DNA from: PWND01 sp964601515
GTDB taxonomy: Bacteria; Bacteroidota; Bacteroidia; Bacteroidales; UBA7960
Length of the DNA stretch: 16,505 bases
Direction: 5' to 3'
NCBI GenBank assembly: GCA_964601515.1
Contig: CAZRNU010000065.1
Location: 1 to 16,505, forward strand
Positions 1 through 5,923 of this stretch are shown here, in pieces. Made by a program: the position numbers and the translations under genes. The stretch's first letter is position 1; every line of letters starts with the position of its first letter. The notes under the pieces are model-generated. The model was not told where the DNA came from. It saw only the letters and a program-made list of their open reading frames with translations, and ran no database searches.

Positions 1-33
1 GTCTATATAGGCATTACTGTGTATTCAGAGAAT

Positions 34-65
34 AGCTCCGATAGGAGCTAAATGTCTATAGAAAC
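34..65 (+). repeat. Hairpin plus conserved tail, dispersed repeat copy 1
   Basis: A 6-bp stem (AGCTCC at 34-39 pairing with GGAGCT at 44-49, loop GATA) is followed by the tail AAATGTCTATAGAAAC (50-65). The same 16-nt tail after a similar GCTCC/GGAGC hairpin recurs at 1500-1529 in the same orientation. Seen directly. Hairpins of this kind are, as I recall, dispersed in Bacteroidota intergenic regions; that part is memory, not a search. Confidence 0.75.
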
Positions 66-157
66 AATTGCGGCATGAATTCAGGCGCTGCGCTATACAG
101 TTTGTTAAATGCAAAAATGTTTATTGTCAGCGCAACGAAGAGAGCGTTTTGTTGATG

Positions 158-186
158 TAGAGACGTGCCTGTTAGGCACGTCTCTA
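158..186. repeat. Long palindromic repeat, family TAGAGACGTGCCT, copy 1
   Basis: Perfect 13-bp inverted repeat: TAGAGACGTGCCT at 158-170 pairs with AGGCACGTCTCTA at 174-186, around the loop GTT. A near-identical element lies at 1361-1393, a diverged one at 208-237 and an orphan right arm at 243-252. It resembles a REP-like intergenic palindrome. It is far more GC-rich than its surroundings and has no T tract, so it is not a standard terminator. Confidence 0.85.
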
Positions 187-207
187 ACAGAAATATCCGC
201 AATCCAC

Positions 208-237
208 GTAGAGCCATGCCTGCAGGCGTGGCTCTAC
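208..237. repeat. Long palindromic repeat, diverged copy 2
   Basis: The arm GTAGAGCCATGCCT (208-221) pairs with AGGCGTGGCTCTAC (224-237). There is one T-G wobble (217/228) and the centre is TGCA. It shares the outer TAGAG and inner GCCT with the other copies, but differs in the middle in a way that mostly keeps the pairing. That pattern suggests the stem structure is what is maintained. Confidence 0.8.
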
Positions 238-242
238 ATAAT

Positions 243-252
243 GGCACGTCTC
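243..252 (+). repeat. Orphan half of the palindromic repeat
   Basis: GGCACGTCTC is identical to the right arm of copy 1 (175-184) but has no left arm beside it. It lies 5 nt after copy 2. It is probably a remnant of a third element. The rest of 253-399 holds no gene; it has only short inverted repeats such as TTCCCA/TGGGAA at 323-338. Confidence 0.5.
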
Positions 253-399
253 ATTAGTTAATGAAAAATTCAAAGAATTTTTTCAGAAAAATGTAGCAGC
301 GCTTTAGCTACGCCCCCCTTTCTTCCCATTATTGGGAATAAAAACTATGATTTTGGGGTTGGAATGTTCTAGGTGCACTACATAAATCAGCCCCCGACA

Positions 400-1071
400 T
401 CAAGGCCTTCCGTGATGAGGTTCTTGTTTTTCATAAATAACAACTATTTTATCATAGTTCTTTCTGTTTACTTTTATTATTACTCTTTCAGGAGCAGATT
501 CAGTATATGCTTCGAAATATAAATACTTCCAACTTTTTCGTAAGTATTTAAAACGAGTTAAAGCCGTTTTTAACTCTAAAAAATAATAGAAACTTTCAGG
601 ATTTCTTATATCTAAATCGAAATATTTGGCGATAGGATGTAAAAACAAATTTCCACTTATGAAAATAACTTCGAAACTTTGCCTATCGAACCCAACCAGA
701 TATTTACGATATGAATAAATTGGCCTATATATAGTATAATCATCAAAAAAGCTTTTGTGTTTATTTTGAAATCCAACTTGATAAATATCCATTTTTTTAT
801 TAGGAATCTTATACTCAGTAAGAGTAAATTCTAAAACTAAATATGAACCTCGGTCAGGAAAACCTCTCCAACTAAGACTATTGACAATAAAACCATCTGC
901 ATAGTTTCTTGTAAGATCCTGACTCATTTTAAATAATATATTTTTCATTACTGTATTATATAAATATTCGTCTGGAACTTCAGCCCTACTAGCAGAATAA
1001 ATAATTTGAGAATAACAATTGTTGCAAATAATTATAATTATTATTGAAAAAATAAAGTTCTTCATGGTCAT
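400..1071 (-). CDS. Exported protein of unknown function
   Basis: I do not recognise a family. The 223-residue product starts with a short basic segment (MTMK) and a hydrophobic run containing six consecutive Ile, then CNNCYSQ. This is a typical exported signal, probably cleaved near residue 21. A lipoprotein reading is possible but there is no clean lipobox. The mature part is rich in Tyr, Phe and Lys, has no second membrane helix and shows no obvious catalytic motif. The start could also be the ATG two codons in (1065). No promoter of the local type lies just upstream, and a broken or frameshifted reading frame on the same strand ends at 1082, so it may be co-transcribed with that. The gene sits alone in a repeat-bounded segment beside a core operon, which suggests accessory or recently gained DNA. 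Confidence is good that it is coding and low on any role. Confidence 0.7.
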   Translation of the reverse strand: MTMKNFIFSIIIIIICNNCYSQIIYSASRAEVPDEYLYNTVMKNILFKMSQDLTRNYADGFIVNSLSWRGFPDRGSYLVLEFTLTEYKIPNKKMDIYQVGFQNKHKSFFDDYTIYRPIYSYRKYLVGFDRQSFEVIFISGNLFLHPIAKYFDLDIRNPESFYYFLELKTALTRFKYLRKSWKYLYFEAYTESAPERVIIKVNRKNYDKIVVIYEKQEPHHGRP

Positions 1072-1081
1072 TTTTTAATTT

Positions 1082-1359
1082 CTAATTTTCTAATTTTCTT
1101 CTTGAATTAACCCATTCATTATGCTCTTGTACTATTGTTTGCCAATGGCGCCACTTCCTATTCATTTGTTTTACTTGCTGCCCATTATATTGGTTATGTT
1201 TCAAAATTAATTGTTTTTTCTTTTATAACCTATTTGTTGACGATTTGTACATTCCAACTCCTCTTTGCCGCATTTCATGTCGTTTTTCAATTCACCCTCC
1301 GTAGCTTCCACGTTTTGCCCGGCCTGCCCACAGCGATACACAAATGTATTACCGTACAA
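1082..1359 (-). pseudogene. Split reading frame with A_AAA_AAC slippery motif
   Basis: On the minus strand one frame runs from TTG at 1359 to TAA at 1207-1209 (about 50 codons, including CGQAGQNVEATEGELK and a Cys-containing, Lys/Glu-rich stretch). Its last codons contain the heptamer A AAA AAC (1219-1213) in the correct phase, two codons before the stop. A -1 shift there enters a second frame that stays open to TAG at 1082-1084 and encodes a basic, Trp-containing segment (NRKWRHWQTIVQEHNEWVN). The heptamer and phase are seen directly. Whether this is programmed frameshifting, a one-base indel in an A run of a decayed gene, or chance cannot be settled here. There is no ATG at the start, which lies right against the palindrome at 1361-1393, so a gene truncated by that element is likely. 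Confidence 0.35.
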
Positions 1360-1360
1360 A

Positions 1361-1393
1361 TGTAGAGACGTGCCTGTCAGGCACGTCTCTACA
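1361..1393. repeat. Long palindromic repeat, family TAGAGACGTGCCT, copy 3
   Basis: Perfect 15-bp inverted repeat: TGTAGAGACGTGCCT (1361-1375) and its complement (1379-1393), loop GTC. From 1363 to 1391 it matches copy 1 at 158-186 at all but one position, in the loop. Confidence 0.88.
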
Positions 1394-1424
1394 GGTCACA
1401 TGTGAAAATCAAATGCCATTTTAT

Positions 1425-1495
1425 AATCTTAAATCTTATAAATCTTCAATCTTACAAATCTTACAAATCTTATAAATCTTCAATCCTTTCAATCC
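1425..1495 (+). repeat. Short tandem repeat, unit about AAATCTTAY
   Basis: Imperfect repetition of AATCTTA(T/C)A with period 8-9, running AATCTTAAATCTTATAAATC and onward to about 1495. Spacing varies between units. It translates to a YKS repeat in one frame, which I take as an artefact. It lies between the palindrome at 1361-1393 and the hairpin repeat at 1500-1529. From 1393 to 1573 I see nothing else except these repeats. Confidence 0.7.
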
Positions 1496-1499
1496 ACCA

Positions 1500-1529
1500 G
1501 CTCCAGAGGAGCGAAATGTCTATAGAAAC
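1500..1529 (+). repeat. Hairpin plus conserved tail, dispersed repeat copy 2
   Basis: GCTCC (1500-1504) pairs with GGAGC (1508-1512), loop AGA, followed by GAAATGTCTATAGAAAC (1513-1529). The last 16 nt are identical to the tail of copy 1 at 50-65. Same orientation, about 1.46 kb apart. Confidence 0.75.
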
Positions 1530-1573
1530 TAAAATAAAAAATCACTCGCATGTTTTTCAAAAGAAAATAATAC

Positions 1574-1583
1574 TATCTTTGCA
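1574..1583 (+). promoter_or_regulatory. Candidate distal rplM promoter (-7 element)
   Basis: TATCTTTGCA fits the Bacteroidota -7 consensus TAnnTTTG followed by CA. No good -33 TTTG is present at the right distance; TGTT at 1551-1554 has 19-nt spacing. The sequence TTTGCACCC here is repeated at the proximal promoter (1685-1693). Confidence 0.45.
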
Positions 1584-1630
1584 CCCTGAAATTTAGCCCG
1601 TTAAATTATCCAAATATAGCCAAAGCGAAA

Positions 1631-1654
1631 TTATTAACAATTAATTGTTAATAA
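1631..1654. promoter_or_regulatory. 24-bp perfect palindrome beside the rplM promoter, possible operator
   Basis: TTATTAACAATT (1631-1642) is followed directly by its exact reverse complement (1643-1654). It ends 2 nt before the -33 box of the proximal promoter. Perfect dyads this long are unlikely by chance even in AT-rich DNA. A dimeric regulator could bind it, or it could be an AT-rich upstream element. No regulator is identified. Confidence 0.5.
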
Positions 1655-1656
1655 AA

Positions 1657-1690
1657 TTTGCAAGGTTCGTAAAATTAATTTAGTTTTGCA
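1657..1690 (+). promoter_or_regulatory. Proximal rplM operon promoter
   Basis: TTTG (1657-1660), 20 nt, then TAGTTTTG (1681-1688) followed by CA. This is a good fit to the sigma-ABfr type promoter of the phylum. The expected transcript start is near 1694, giving a leader of about 55 nt that begins with a possible small hairpin (CCCC 1692-1695 with GGGG 1703-1706). Confidence 0.7.
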
Positions 1691-1746
1691 CCCCCTAAAA
1701 TTGGGGATGTTTATTTTTTAGATAGTTAGATACAGCAAATCATTAA

Positions 1747-2205
1747 ATGATGGACACATTAAGTTATAAAACAATTTCTGCTAATAAAGAAAGCGTAAAC
1801 AAAGAATGGGTATTGGTTGATGCAGATGGTCAGGTATTAGGTAGATTAGCAACAAAAGTTGCTAAACTTCTTCGCGGAAAATACAAAACAAATTTCACTC
1901 CTCATGTTGACTGTGGTGATAATGTTGTTGTTATTAATGCCGGAAAAATTCTTATTACCGGAAACAAAATGGATCAGAAAGAGTATGTTAGACATACAGA
2001 ATATCCTGGTGGACAACGCTTTACAAAAGTGAGCGATCTTATGAAAAGCAAGCCTGAAACTGTAATTGTTAAAGCGGTTAAAGGTATGCTTCCAAAAAAC
2101 AAATTAGGTGCTGCTATTTTGAAAAACCTTTACGTTTATCCAAACGCAGAACATAAGCAAGAAGCTCAACAACCCAAGACAATTAATCTTAATTCAATAA
2201 TGTAA
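1747..2205 (+). CDS. rplM: 50S ribosomal protein L13
   Basis: Structural protein of the large ribosomal subunit that contacts 23S rRNA early in assembly. Family landmarks are plain: VDADGQVLGRLAT near the N-terminus, CGDNVVVINAGKI in the middle, YPGGQR, then MLPKNKLG and the YVYPNAEHK segment near the C-terminus. Length 152 aa is close to the family's usual 142-155. Two ATG codons are adjacent (1747 and 1750); the second gives MDTLSYKT, the start I recall for Bacteroides homologues, so the true start may be 1750. There is no Shine-Dalgarno, as is normal for the phylum. It is first in the operon, with rpsI beginning 2 nt after its stop. Expression is probably driven from 1657-1690, and its short leader could carry autogenous control. 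Confidence 0.97.
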   Translation: MMDTLSYKTISANKESVNKEWVLVDADGQVLGRLATKVAKLLRGKYKTNFTPHVDCGDNVVVINAGKILITGNKMDQKEYVRHTEYPGGQRFTKVSDLMKSKPETVIVKAVKGMLPKNKLGAAILKNLYVYPNAEHKQEAQQPKTINLNSIM

Positions 2206-2207
2206 TC

Positions 2208-2594
2208 ATGGAAGTAATTAACGCTATAGGTAGAAGAAAAACTGCTGTTGCCAGAGTTTATGTTAAACCCGGCAATGGAAATATTACCGTAAATAAAAAA
2301 GATTACAAAGAATATTTTCCTTCTGGCCCGATACATTATATTGTAAATCAGGCTTTTCAGATAACTAATACTGAAAACAAGTATGATGTTCTGGTTAATC
2401 TTAATGGAGGTGGAATTAAAGGACAAGCAGAAGCTTTAAGATTAGCAATTTCTAAAGTTCTTATTCAGATAAATCCTGAATTCAGACCGCCACTGAAAGA
2501 AAAAGGTTTGTTGCGTCGCGACCCACGTATGGTTGAGCGTAAAAAACCCGGTCAAAGAAAGGCAAGAAAGAAATTTCAATTCAGCAAACGTTAA
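2208..2594 (+). CDS. rpsI: 30S ribosomal protein S9
   Basis: Small-subunit protein whose C-terminal tail reaches towards the P-site tRNA. The N-terminal IGRRKTAVARVYVKPG, the central VNLNGGGIKGQAEALRLAI and the terminal KKPGQRKARKKFQFSKR are all diagnostic, including the invariant SKR ending. Length 128 aa is normal. The ATG follows the rplM stop after only two bases, so translation is probably coupled. rplM-rpsI pairing is almost universal in bacteria. Nothing is unusual in the protein. Confidence 0.98.
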   Translation: MEVINAIGRRKTAVARVYVKPGNGNITVNKKDYKEYFPSGPIHYIVNQAFQITNTENKYDVLVNLNGGGIKGQAEALRLAISKVLIQINPEFRPPLKEKGLLRRDPRMVERKKPGQRKARKKFQFSKR

Positions 2595-2619
2595 CATTTT
2601 TGGAAATATTATAAAGAAC

Positions 2620-3552
2620 ATGGCTAGAACCAATTATAACGAATTATTAGACGCAGGTGTACATTTTGGTCATCTTAAAAGAAAATGGAATCCGTTTATG
2701 GCTCCTTACATTTTTATGGAACGTAACGGCATACACATTATAGACCTTAACAAAACTATTGCGAAAATCGACGACGCAGCAGCAGCTCTTAAGCAAATTG
2801 CAAAGTCAGGCAAAAAAGTTCTTTTTGTTGCTACAAAAAAGCAAGCAAAAGAAGTTGTGGCCGATCTAGTTAAACAAGTCAATATGCCTTTTGTTACTGA
2901 AAGATGGCCCGGTGGCATGCTTACAAATTTTGCTACTATCCGCAAAGCGGTTAAAAAAATGTCTACAATCGACAAAATGGCAACCGATGGTACTTTCGAA
3001 AAAATGTCGAAAAAAGAAAGACTTCAGGTATCCAGAGAAAGAGCAAAACTTGAAAAACAACTTGGTAGTATTGCCGATCTAACCAGACTTCCGGCAGCTA
3101 TTTTTGTGGTTGATATCTGTAAAGAACATATTGCGGTTGCTGAAGCTCACAAACTCAATATTCCTACATTTGCTATCGTTGATACAAATGCAAATCCAAA
3201 TGAAGTTGATTTCCCGATTCCGGCAAACGACGATGCTGCAAAATCTATTGGCATTATTGTGAAAACAATGGTTGACGCAATACAGGAAGGTATTACTGAA
3301 CGTAAATTAGAAAAAGACAAGCAAACAGAAGAAGAGGAAGAAAGAGAAAAGGAAAGAGAACTTAAAAAGGCGGAAGCTGCTAGGTTGTTAGAAGAAAAAG
3401 GTATTGACGAGGAAGAACTAGAAACGGATGTTGCAGGCGGAAAACAAATCAAGAAAATTAAACTTGATGGCGAAGAAGATGAAATGAAAAAGGCAGCAAA
3501 AAAACCAAGAGGCCCAATATCTAAAAAACCGGGAGCTCCAAAGAAAAAGTAA
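2620..3552 (+). CDS. rpsB: 30S ribosomal protein S2 with long charged C-terminal tail
   Basis: Small-subunit protein that joins late and helps anchor S1 in bacteria that have it. The start at 2620 gives MARTNYNELLDAGVHFGHLK, the standard S2 beginning; an upstream in-frame ATG at 2533 lies inside rpsI and is rejected. Core motifs are FGHLKRKWNPFMAPYIFMERNG split over residues 16-37, FVTERWPGGMLTNF, and the IFVVDICKEHIAVAEAHKL and VDTNANPNEVDFPIPANDDA region. The core ends near residue 226. Residues 227-310 are an extension: first Glu-rich and probably coiled-coil (QTEEEEEREKERELKK), ending Lys/Pro-rich (KKPGAPKKK). E. coli S2 is about 241 aa, so this one is long. Gap to rpsI is 25 nt and to tsf 30 nt; the tail reads through in one frame with no sign of fusion to another gene. 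Confidence 0.97.
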   Translation: MARTNYNELLDAGVHFGHLKRKWNPFMAPYIFMERNGIHIIDLNKTIAKIDDAAAALKQIAKSGKKVLFVATKKQAKEVVADLVKQVNMPFVTERWPGGMLTNFATIRKAVKKMSTIDKMATDGTFEKMSKKERLQVSRERAKLEKQLGSIADLTRLPAAIFVVDICKEHIAVAEAHKLNIPTFAIVDTNANPNEVDFPIPANDDAAKSIGIIVKTMVDAIQEGITERKLEKDKQTEEEEEREKERELKKAEAARLLEEKGIDEEELETDVAGGKQIKKIKLDGEEDEMKKAAKKPRGPISKKPGAPKKK

Positions 3553-3582
3553 TTAAAATATAAAATTTAACTCATTATAATT

Positions 3583-4416
3583 ATGGCAAATATAACCGCA
3601 GCAGAAGTTAATGAACTACGCAAGCAAACCGGCGCAGGTATGATGGATTGCAAGAAAGCTCTTGTTGAGGCCGATGGTAATTTCGAATTGGCTATAGAGA
3701 ATCTTCGCAAAAAAGGACAAAAACTTGCAGCTAGCCGTGCCGATAGAGACGCAAGTGAAGGTATCGTTCTTACTCGTACTAGTGCACAAAAAGATAAAGC
3801 ATTTATGATAATGCTAAACTGTGAAACTGACTTTGTTGCTAAGAACCAAGAAATGATTGATTTTGCAAGCTCTCTTCTTGATATTGCTGTTCAAAACAAC
3901 TGCAAAAGCGCAGAAGATGTTTTAAATCAAATAGTTAATGGCAGAAAAGTTTCAGATCTTGTTACTGATATGATTGGAAAAACAGGCGAAAAACTAGAAC
4001 TTGCTAAAACCGACATGGTAGAAGGTAAAATTGCATTTGCATATACTCACCCCGGAAACAGAGTTGGCGCAATAGCTGCATTGTCAGTTAAAGACGCTAA
4101 AGATATCGAAAGTATTGGTAAAGATGTTGTTATGCAGATTGCTGCTATGGCACCTATTGCTATCGATAAAGATGACGTTTGTCAATCAGTTATCAATAAA
4201 GAGATTGAAATTGGTAAAGAACAAGCAAGAGAAGAAGGAAAACCTGAAGAAATGCTTGAAAAAATTGCATTAGGAAAACTAAATAAATTCTACAAAGAGA
4301 ATACTCTTCTTAATCAGGAATTTATTAAGGACAACAAAAAAACTGTAAGCCAAATGCTATCAGAAGCTCATAAAGACCTTACAGTTGTTGCTTTTAAAAG
4401 ATATACTTTGTCATAA
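3583..4416 (+). CDS. tsf: Translation elongation factor Ts
   Basis: Guanine nucleotide exchange factor for EF-Tu: it displaces GDP so that EF-Tu can bind GTP and then aminoacyl-tRNA. The N-terminal UBA-like domain (residues about 3-50) carries ELRKQTGAGMMDCKKAL. The EF-Tu contact motif TDFVAKN is at residues 82-88, and two core subdomains follow. At 277 aa it is close to the E. coli protein (283). It is the last gene of the rplM-rpsI-rpsB-tsf operon, 30 nt after rpsB and followed by a strong terminator. rpsB-tsf linkage is widely conserved. Confidence 0.98.
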   Translation: MANITAAEVNELRKQTGAGMMDCKKALVEADGNFELAIENLRKKGQKLAASRADRDASEGIVLTRTSAQKDKAFMIMLNCETDFVAKNQEMIDFASSLLDIAVQNNCKSAEDVLNQIVNGRKVSDLVTDMIGKTGEKLELAKTDMVEGKIAFAYTHPGNRVGAIAALSVKDAKDIESIGKDVVMQIAAMAPIAIDKDDVCQSVINKEIEIGKEQAREEGKPEEMLEKIALGKLNKFYKENTLLNQEFIKDNKKTVSQMLSEAHKDLTVVAFKRYTLS

Positions 4417-4434
4417 CAGACAATGTTTTTATAG

Positions 4435-4463
4435 AAAAGAGGCTTTTTAGCCTCTTTTTTTTT
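4435..4463 (+). terminator. Rho-independent terminator after tsf
   Basis: Stem AAAAGAGGC / GCCTCTTTT (4435-4443 with 4450-4458), loop TTTTTA, inside a run of nine T (4455-4463). It lies 19 nt after the tsf stop and closes the ribosomal protein operon. Confidence 0.9.
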
Positions 4464-4492
4464 GTCTTTTAGGTTGATTTTTGAAATAATCA

Positions 4493-4525
4493 TGTTTTTA
4501 TATGATGAAATTCACTAAACTTGCA
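4493..4525 (+). promoter_or_regulatory. Candidate pyrH promoter
   Basis: TAAACTTGCA (4516-4525) matches TAnnTTTGCA with one mismatch. The -33 position holds TGTT (4493-4496) at 19-nt spacing. The start of transcription would be near 4531, leaving a very short leader before the ATG at 4545. Confidence 0.5.
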
Positions 4526-4544
4526 TACGATTAAAGACATCATT

Positions 4545-5255
4545 ATGCAATATAAAAGAGTACTATTAAAACTAAGCGGAGAATCGCTTGCAGGAAACTC
4601 TTCCTACGGAATTGAACAATCAGCCCTCGAACTATACGCTGATGAGATTGTTGACATTGCCAACGAAGGAATTCAAACAGCTATTGTACTTGGAGGAGGC
4701 AATATCTTTAGAGGTATTCAAGGAATGGACAAAGGAGTAGACAGGGTTCAGGGAGATTATATGGGAATGCTTGCAACTGTTATTAATTCGATCGCAATGC
4801 AGTCTACTCTAAAAAGAAGGGGAGTTGAATCTACCGTTTTATCGGGCTTGCCTATAGACCCCGTTTGTGAAAAAATGTCTGCCTCTAAAGCAATTAAATT
4901 ACTTCAGGAAGGTCATGTTGTGATTATTGCGGGAGGTACAGGAAACCCTTTCTTTACAACTGATACTGCTGCTGCACTTAGAGCGGTTGAAATTAACGCT
5001 GATGTAATTCTGAAAGGGACAAGAGTTGATGGTGTTTATGATAAAGACCCTGAAAAACATCAAGATGCTGTAAAATACGAAGAGCTTACTTTTGAGGAAG
5101 CCTATAAAAATAATTTAAAAATTATGGACCTTACTGCATTTACACTTTGTAAGGAAAACAACATTCCTGTTGTTGTTTTTAATATTAATACCAAGGGAAA
5201 TCTTACATCAATTATATTAAAAGGTAAAAATACCGGAACTCTAGTAAAAAACTAA
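4545..5255 (+). CDS. pyrH: Uridylate kinase (UMP kinase)
   Basis: Cytosolic enzyme that phosphorylates UMP to UDP with ATP, the committed step to UTP and CTP. It belongs to the amino-acid-kinase fold, not the P-loop kinases. Seen: KLSGE at residues 9-13, the glycine-rich phosphate loop LGGGNIFRG at 49-57, and the GGTGNPFFTTD segment at 130-140 near the nucleotide-binding and oligomer contacts. Length 236 aa is typical. The ATG at 4545 is chosen because it gives MQYKRVLLKLSGESL, the family N-terminus. A TTG eight codons earlier overlaps the promoter box and is unlikely. It is separated from tsf by a terminator and has its own candidate promoter. A 6-bp inverted repeat (CAACTA/TAGTTG, 5257-5271) lies just after the stop and could be a weak terminator. 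Confidence 0.96.
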   Translation: MQYKRVLLKLSGESLAGNSSYGIEQSALELYADEIVDIANEGIQTAIVLGGGNIFRGIQGMDKGVDRVQGDYMGMLATVINSIAMQSTLKRRGVESTVLSGLPIDPVCEKMSASKAIKLLQEGHVVIIAGGTGNPFFTTDTAAALRAVEINADVILKGTRVDGVYDKDPEKHQDAVKYEELTFEEAYKNNLKIMDLTAFTLCKENNIPVVVFNINTKGNLTSIILKGKNTGTLVKN

Positions 5256-5316
5256 TCAACTAATATAGTTGGATTTTAAAATATTAATTACAAATTCTTA
5301 ATTTAAAATATTGTTA

Positions 5317-5326
5317 TAAATTTGCA
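5317..5326 (+). promoter_or_regulatory. Candidate frr promoter (-7 element)
   Basis: TAAATTTGCA is an exact match to TAnnTTTG followed by CA. A clear -33 TTTG is not visible about 19 nt upstream. Expected transcript start is near 5332, at the edge of the inverted repeat described next. Confidence 0.55.
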
Positions 5327-5333
5327 GACAAAC

Positions 5334-5350
5334 ATTTGTATAATACAAAT
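5334..5350. promoter_or_regulatory. 17-bp inverted repeat in the frr leader
   Basis: ATTTGTA (5334-5340), spacer TAA, TACAAAT (5344-5350): a perfect 7-bp dyad placed between the predicted transcript start and the frr ATG at 5360. It could be an operator or a weak leader hairpin. Confidence 0.4.
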
Positions 5351-5359
5351 TCTTGAGCT

Positions 5360-5923
5360 ATGAATGAAGATTTAGATTTTTTGTTTGAAGAAGCAAAGGA
5401 AAAAATGGAAAACACCATCGGTCATTTGGATCGCGAACTTGTTAAAATTAGAGCGGGAAAAGCAAACCCTCAAATGCTTGATAGTGTTAAAGTGGATTAT
5501 TACGGAACAATGACTAAATTGTCTCAGGTTGCAAACATCAATACGCCAGACCCAAAGAGTATTGTTGTTCAACCTTGGGAAAAAAACATGCTTGCTCCGA
5601 TTGAAAAAGCTATTATGGCTGCCAACCTTGGCTTTAATCCCCAAAACGACGGAACTATTATCAGAATCATTGTTCCTGTGCTTACTGAAGAGAGAAGGAG
5701 GGATTTAGTGAAGAAAGTAAAAGGCGAAGGTGAAACTTCTAAAGTTGGCATCAGGAATATCAGACGAGATGTATTGGATAGTTCTAAAAAACTTGAAAAA
5801 GAAGGTGTTCCGGAAGACCTTGTGAAAAGATTTGAGACCCAAATTCAAGATCTTACAAATAAATACATCGCCAAAATAGACTCTTTACTGGAGATAAAAG
5901 AAAAAGACATTATGACAGTGTAA
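5360..5923 (+). CDS. frr: Ribosome recycling factor
   Basis: Works with EF-G to split the post-termination ribosome so that subunits can be reused. The full two-domain protein is present at 187 aa (family about 185). Landmarks include LVKIRAGKANPQMLD in the first long helix, VDYYGTMTKLSQVANINTPD in the small domain, the PWEKNMLAPIEKAI segment, and IIVPVLTEERRRDLVKKVK returning to the three-helix bundle. The start ATG gives MNEDLDFLFEEAKEKM, as expected. It follows pyrH by 104 nt with its own candidate promoter. It converges on the radical SAM gene with only 7 nt between stop codons. Confidence 0.97.
   Translation: MNEDLDFLFEEAKEKMENTIGHLDRELVKIRAGKANPQMLDSVKVDYYGTMTKLSQVANINTPDPKSIVVQPWEKNMLAPIEKAIMAANLGFNPQNDGTIIRIIVPVLTEERRRDLVKKVKGEGETSKVGIRNIRRDVLDSSKKLEKEGVPEDLVKRFETQIQDLTNKYIAKIDSLLEIKEKDIMTV

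Noticed and set aside
56..247. Minus-strand reading frame across the palindromes
   Set aside because: Most of it is translation of the inverted repeats, with no start context or family resemblance.
323..338. TTCCCA/TGGGAA hairpin as terminator for the gene at 400-1071
   Set aside because: No T tract follows on the minus strand and the stem is only 6 bp.
1135..1365. Plus-strand hydrophobic reading frame of 76 codons
   Set aside because: It is antisense to the more protein-like split frame on the minus strand and runs into the palindrome at its 3' end; it has no promoter and no recognisable signature.
34..1529. Possible CRISPR array
   Set aside because: Only two to three copies of each repeat, very unequal spacing and a gene between them; no regular spacers and no cas genes.
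1402..1596. Plus-strand frame encoding a YKS repeat
   Set aside because: It is the translation of the short tandem DNA repeat and then of the hairpin repeat; low-complexity artefact.
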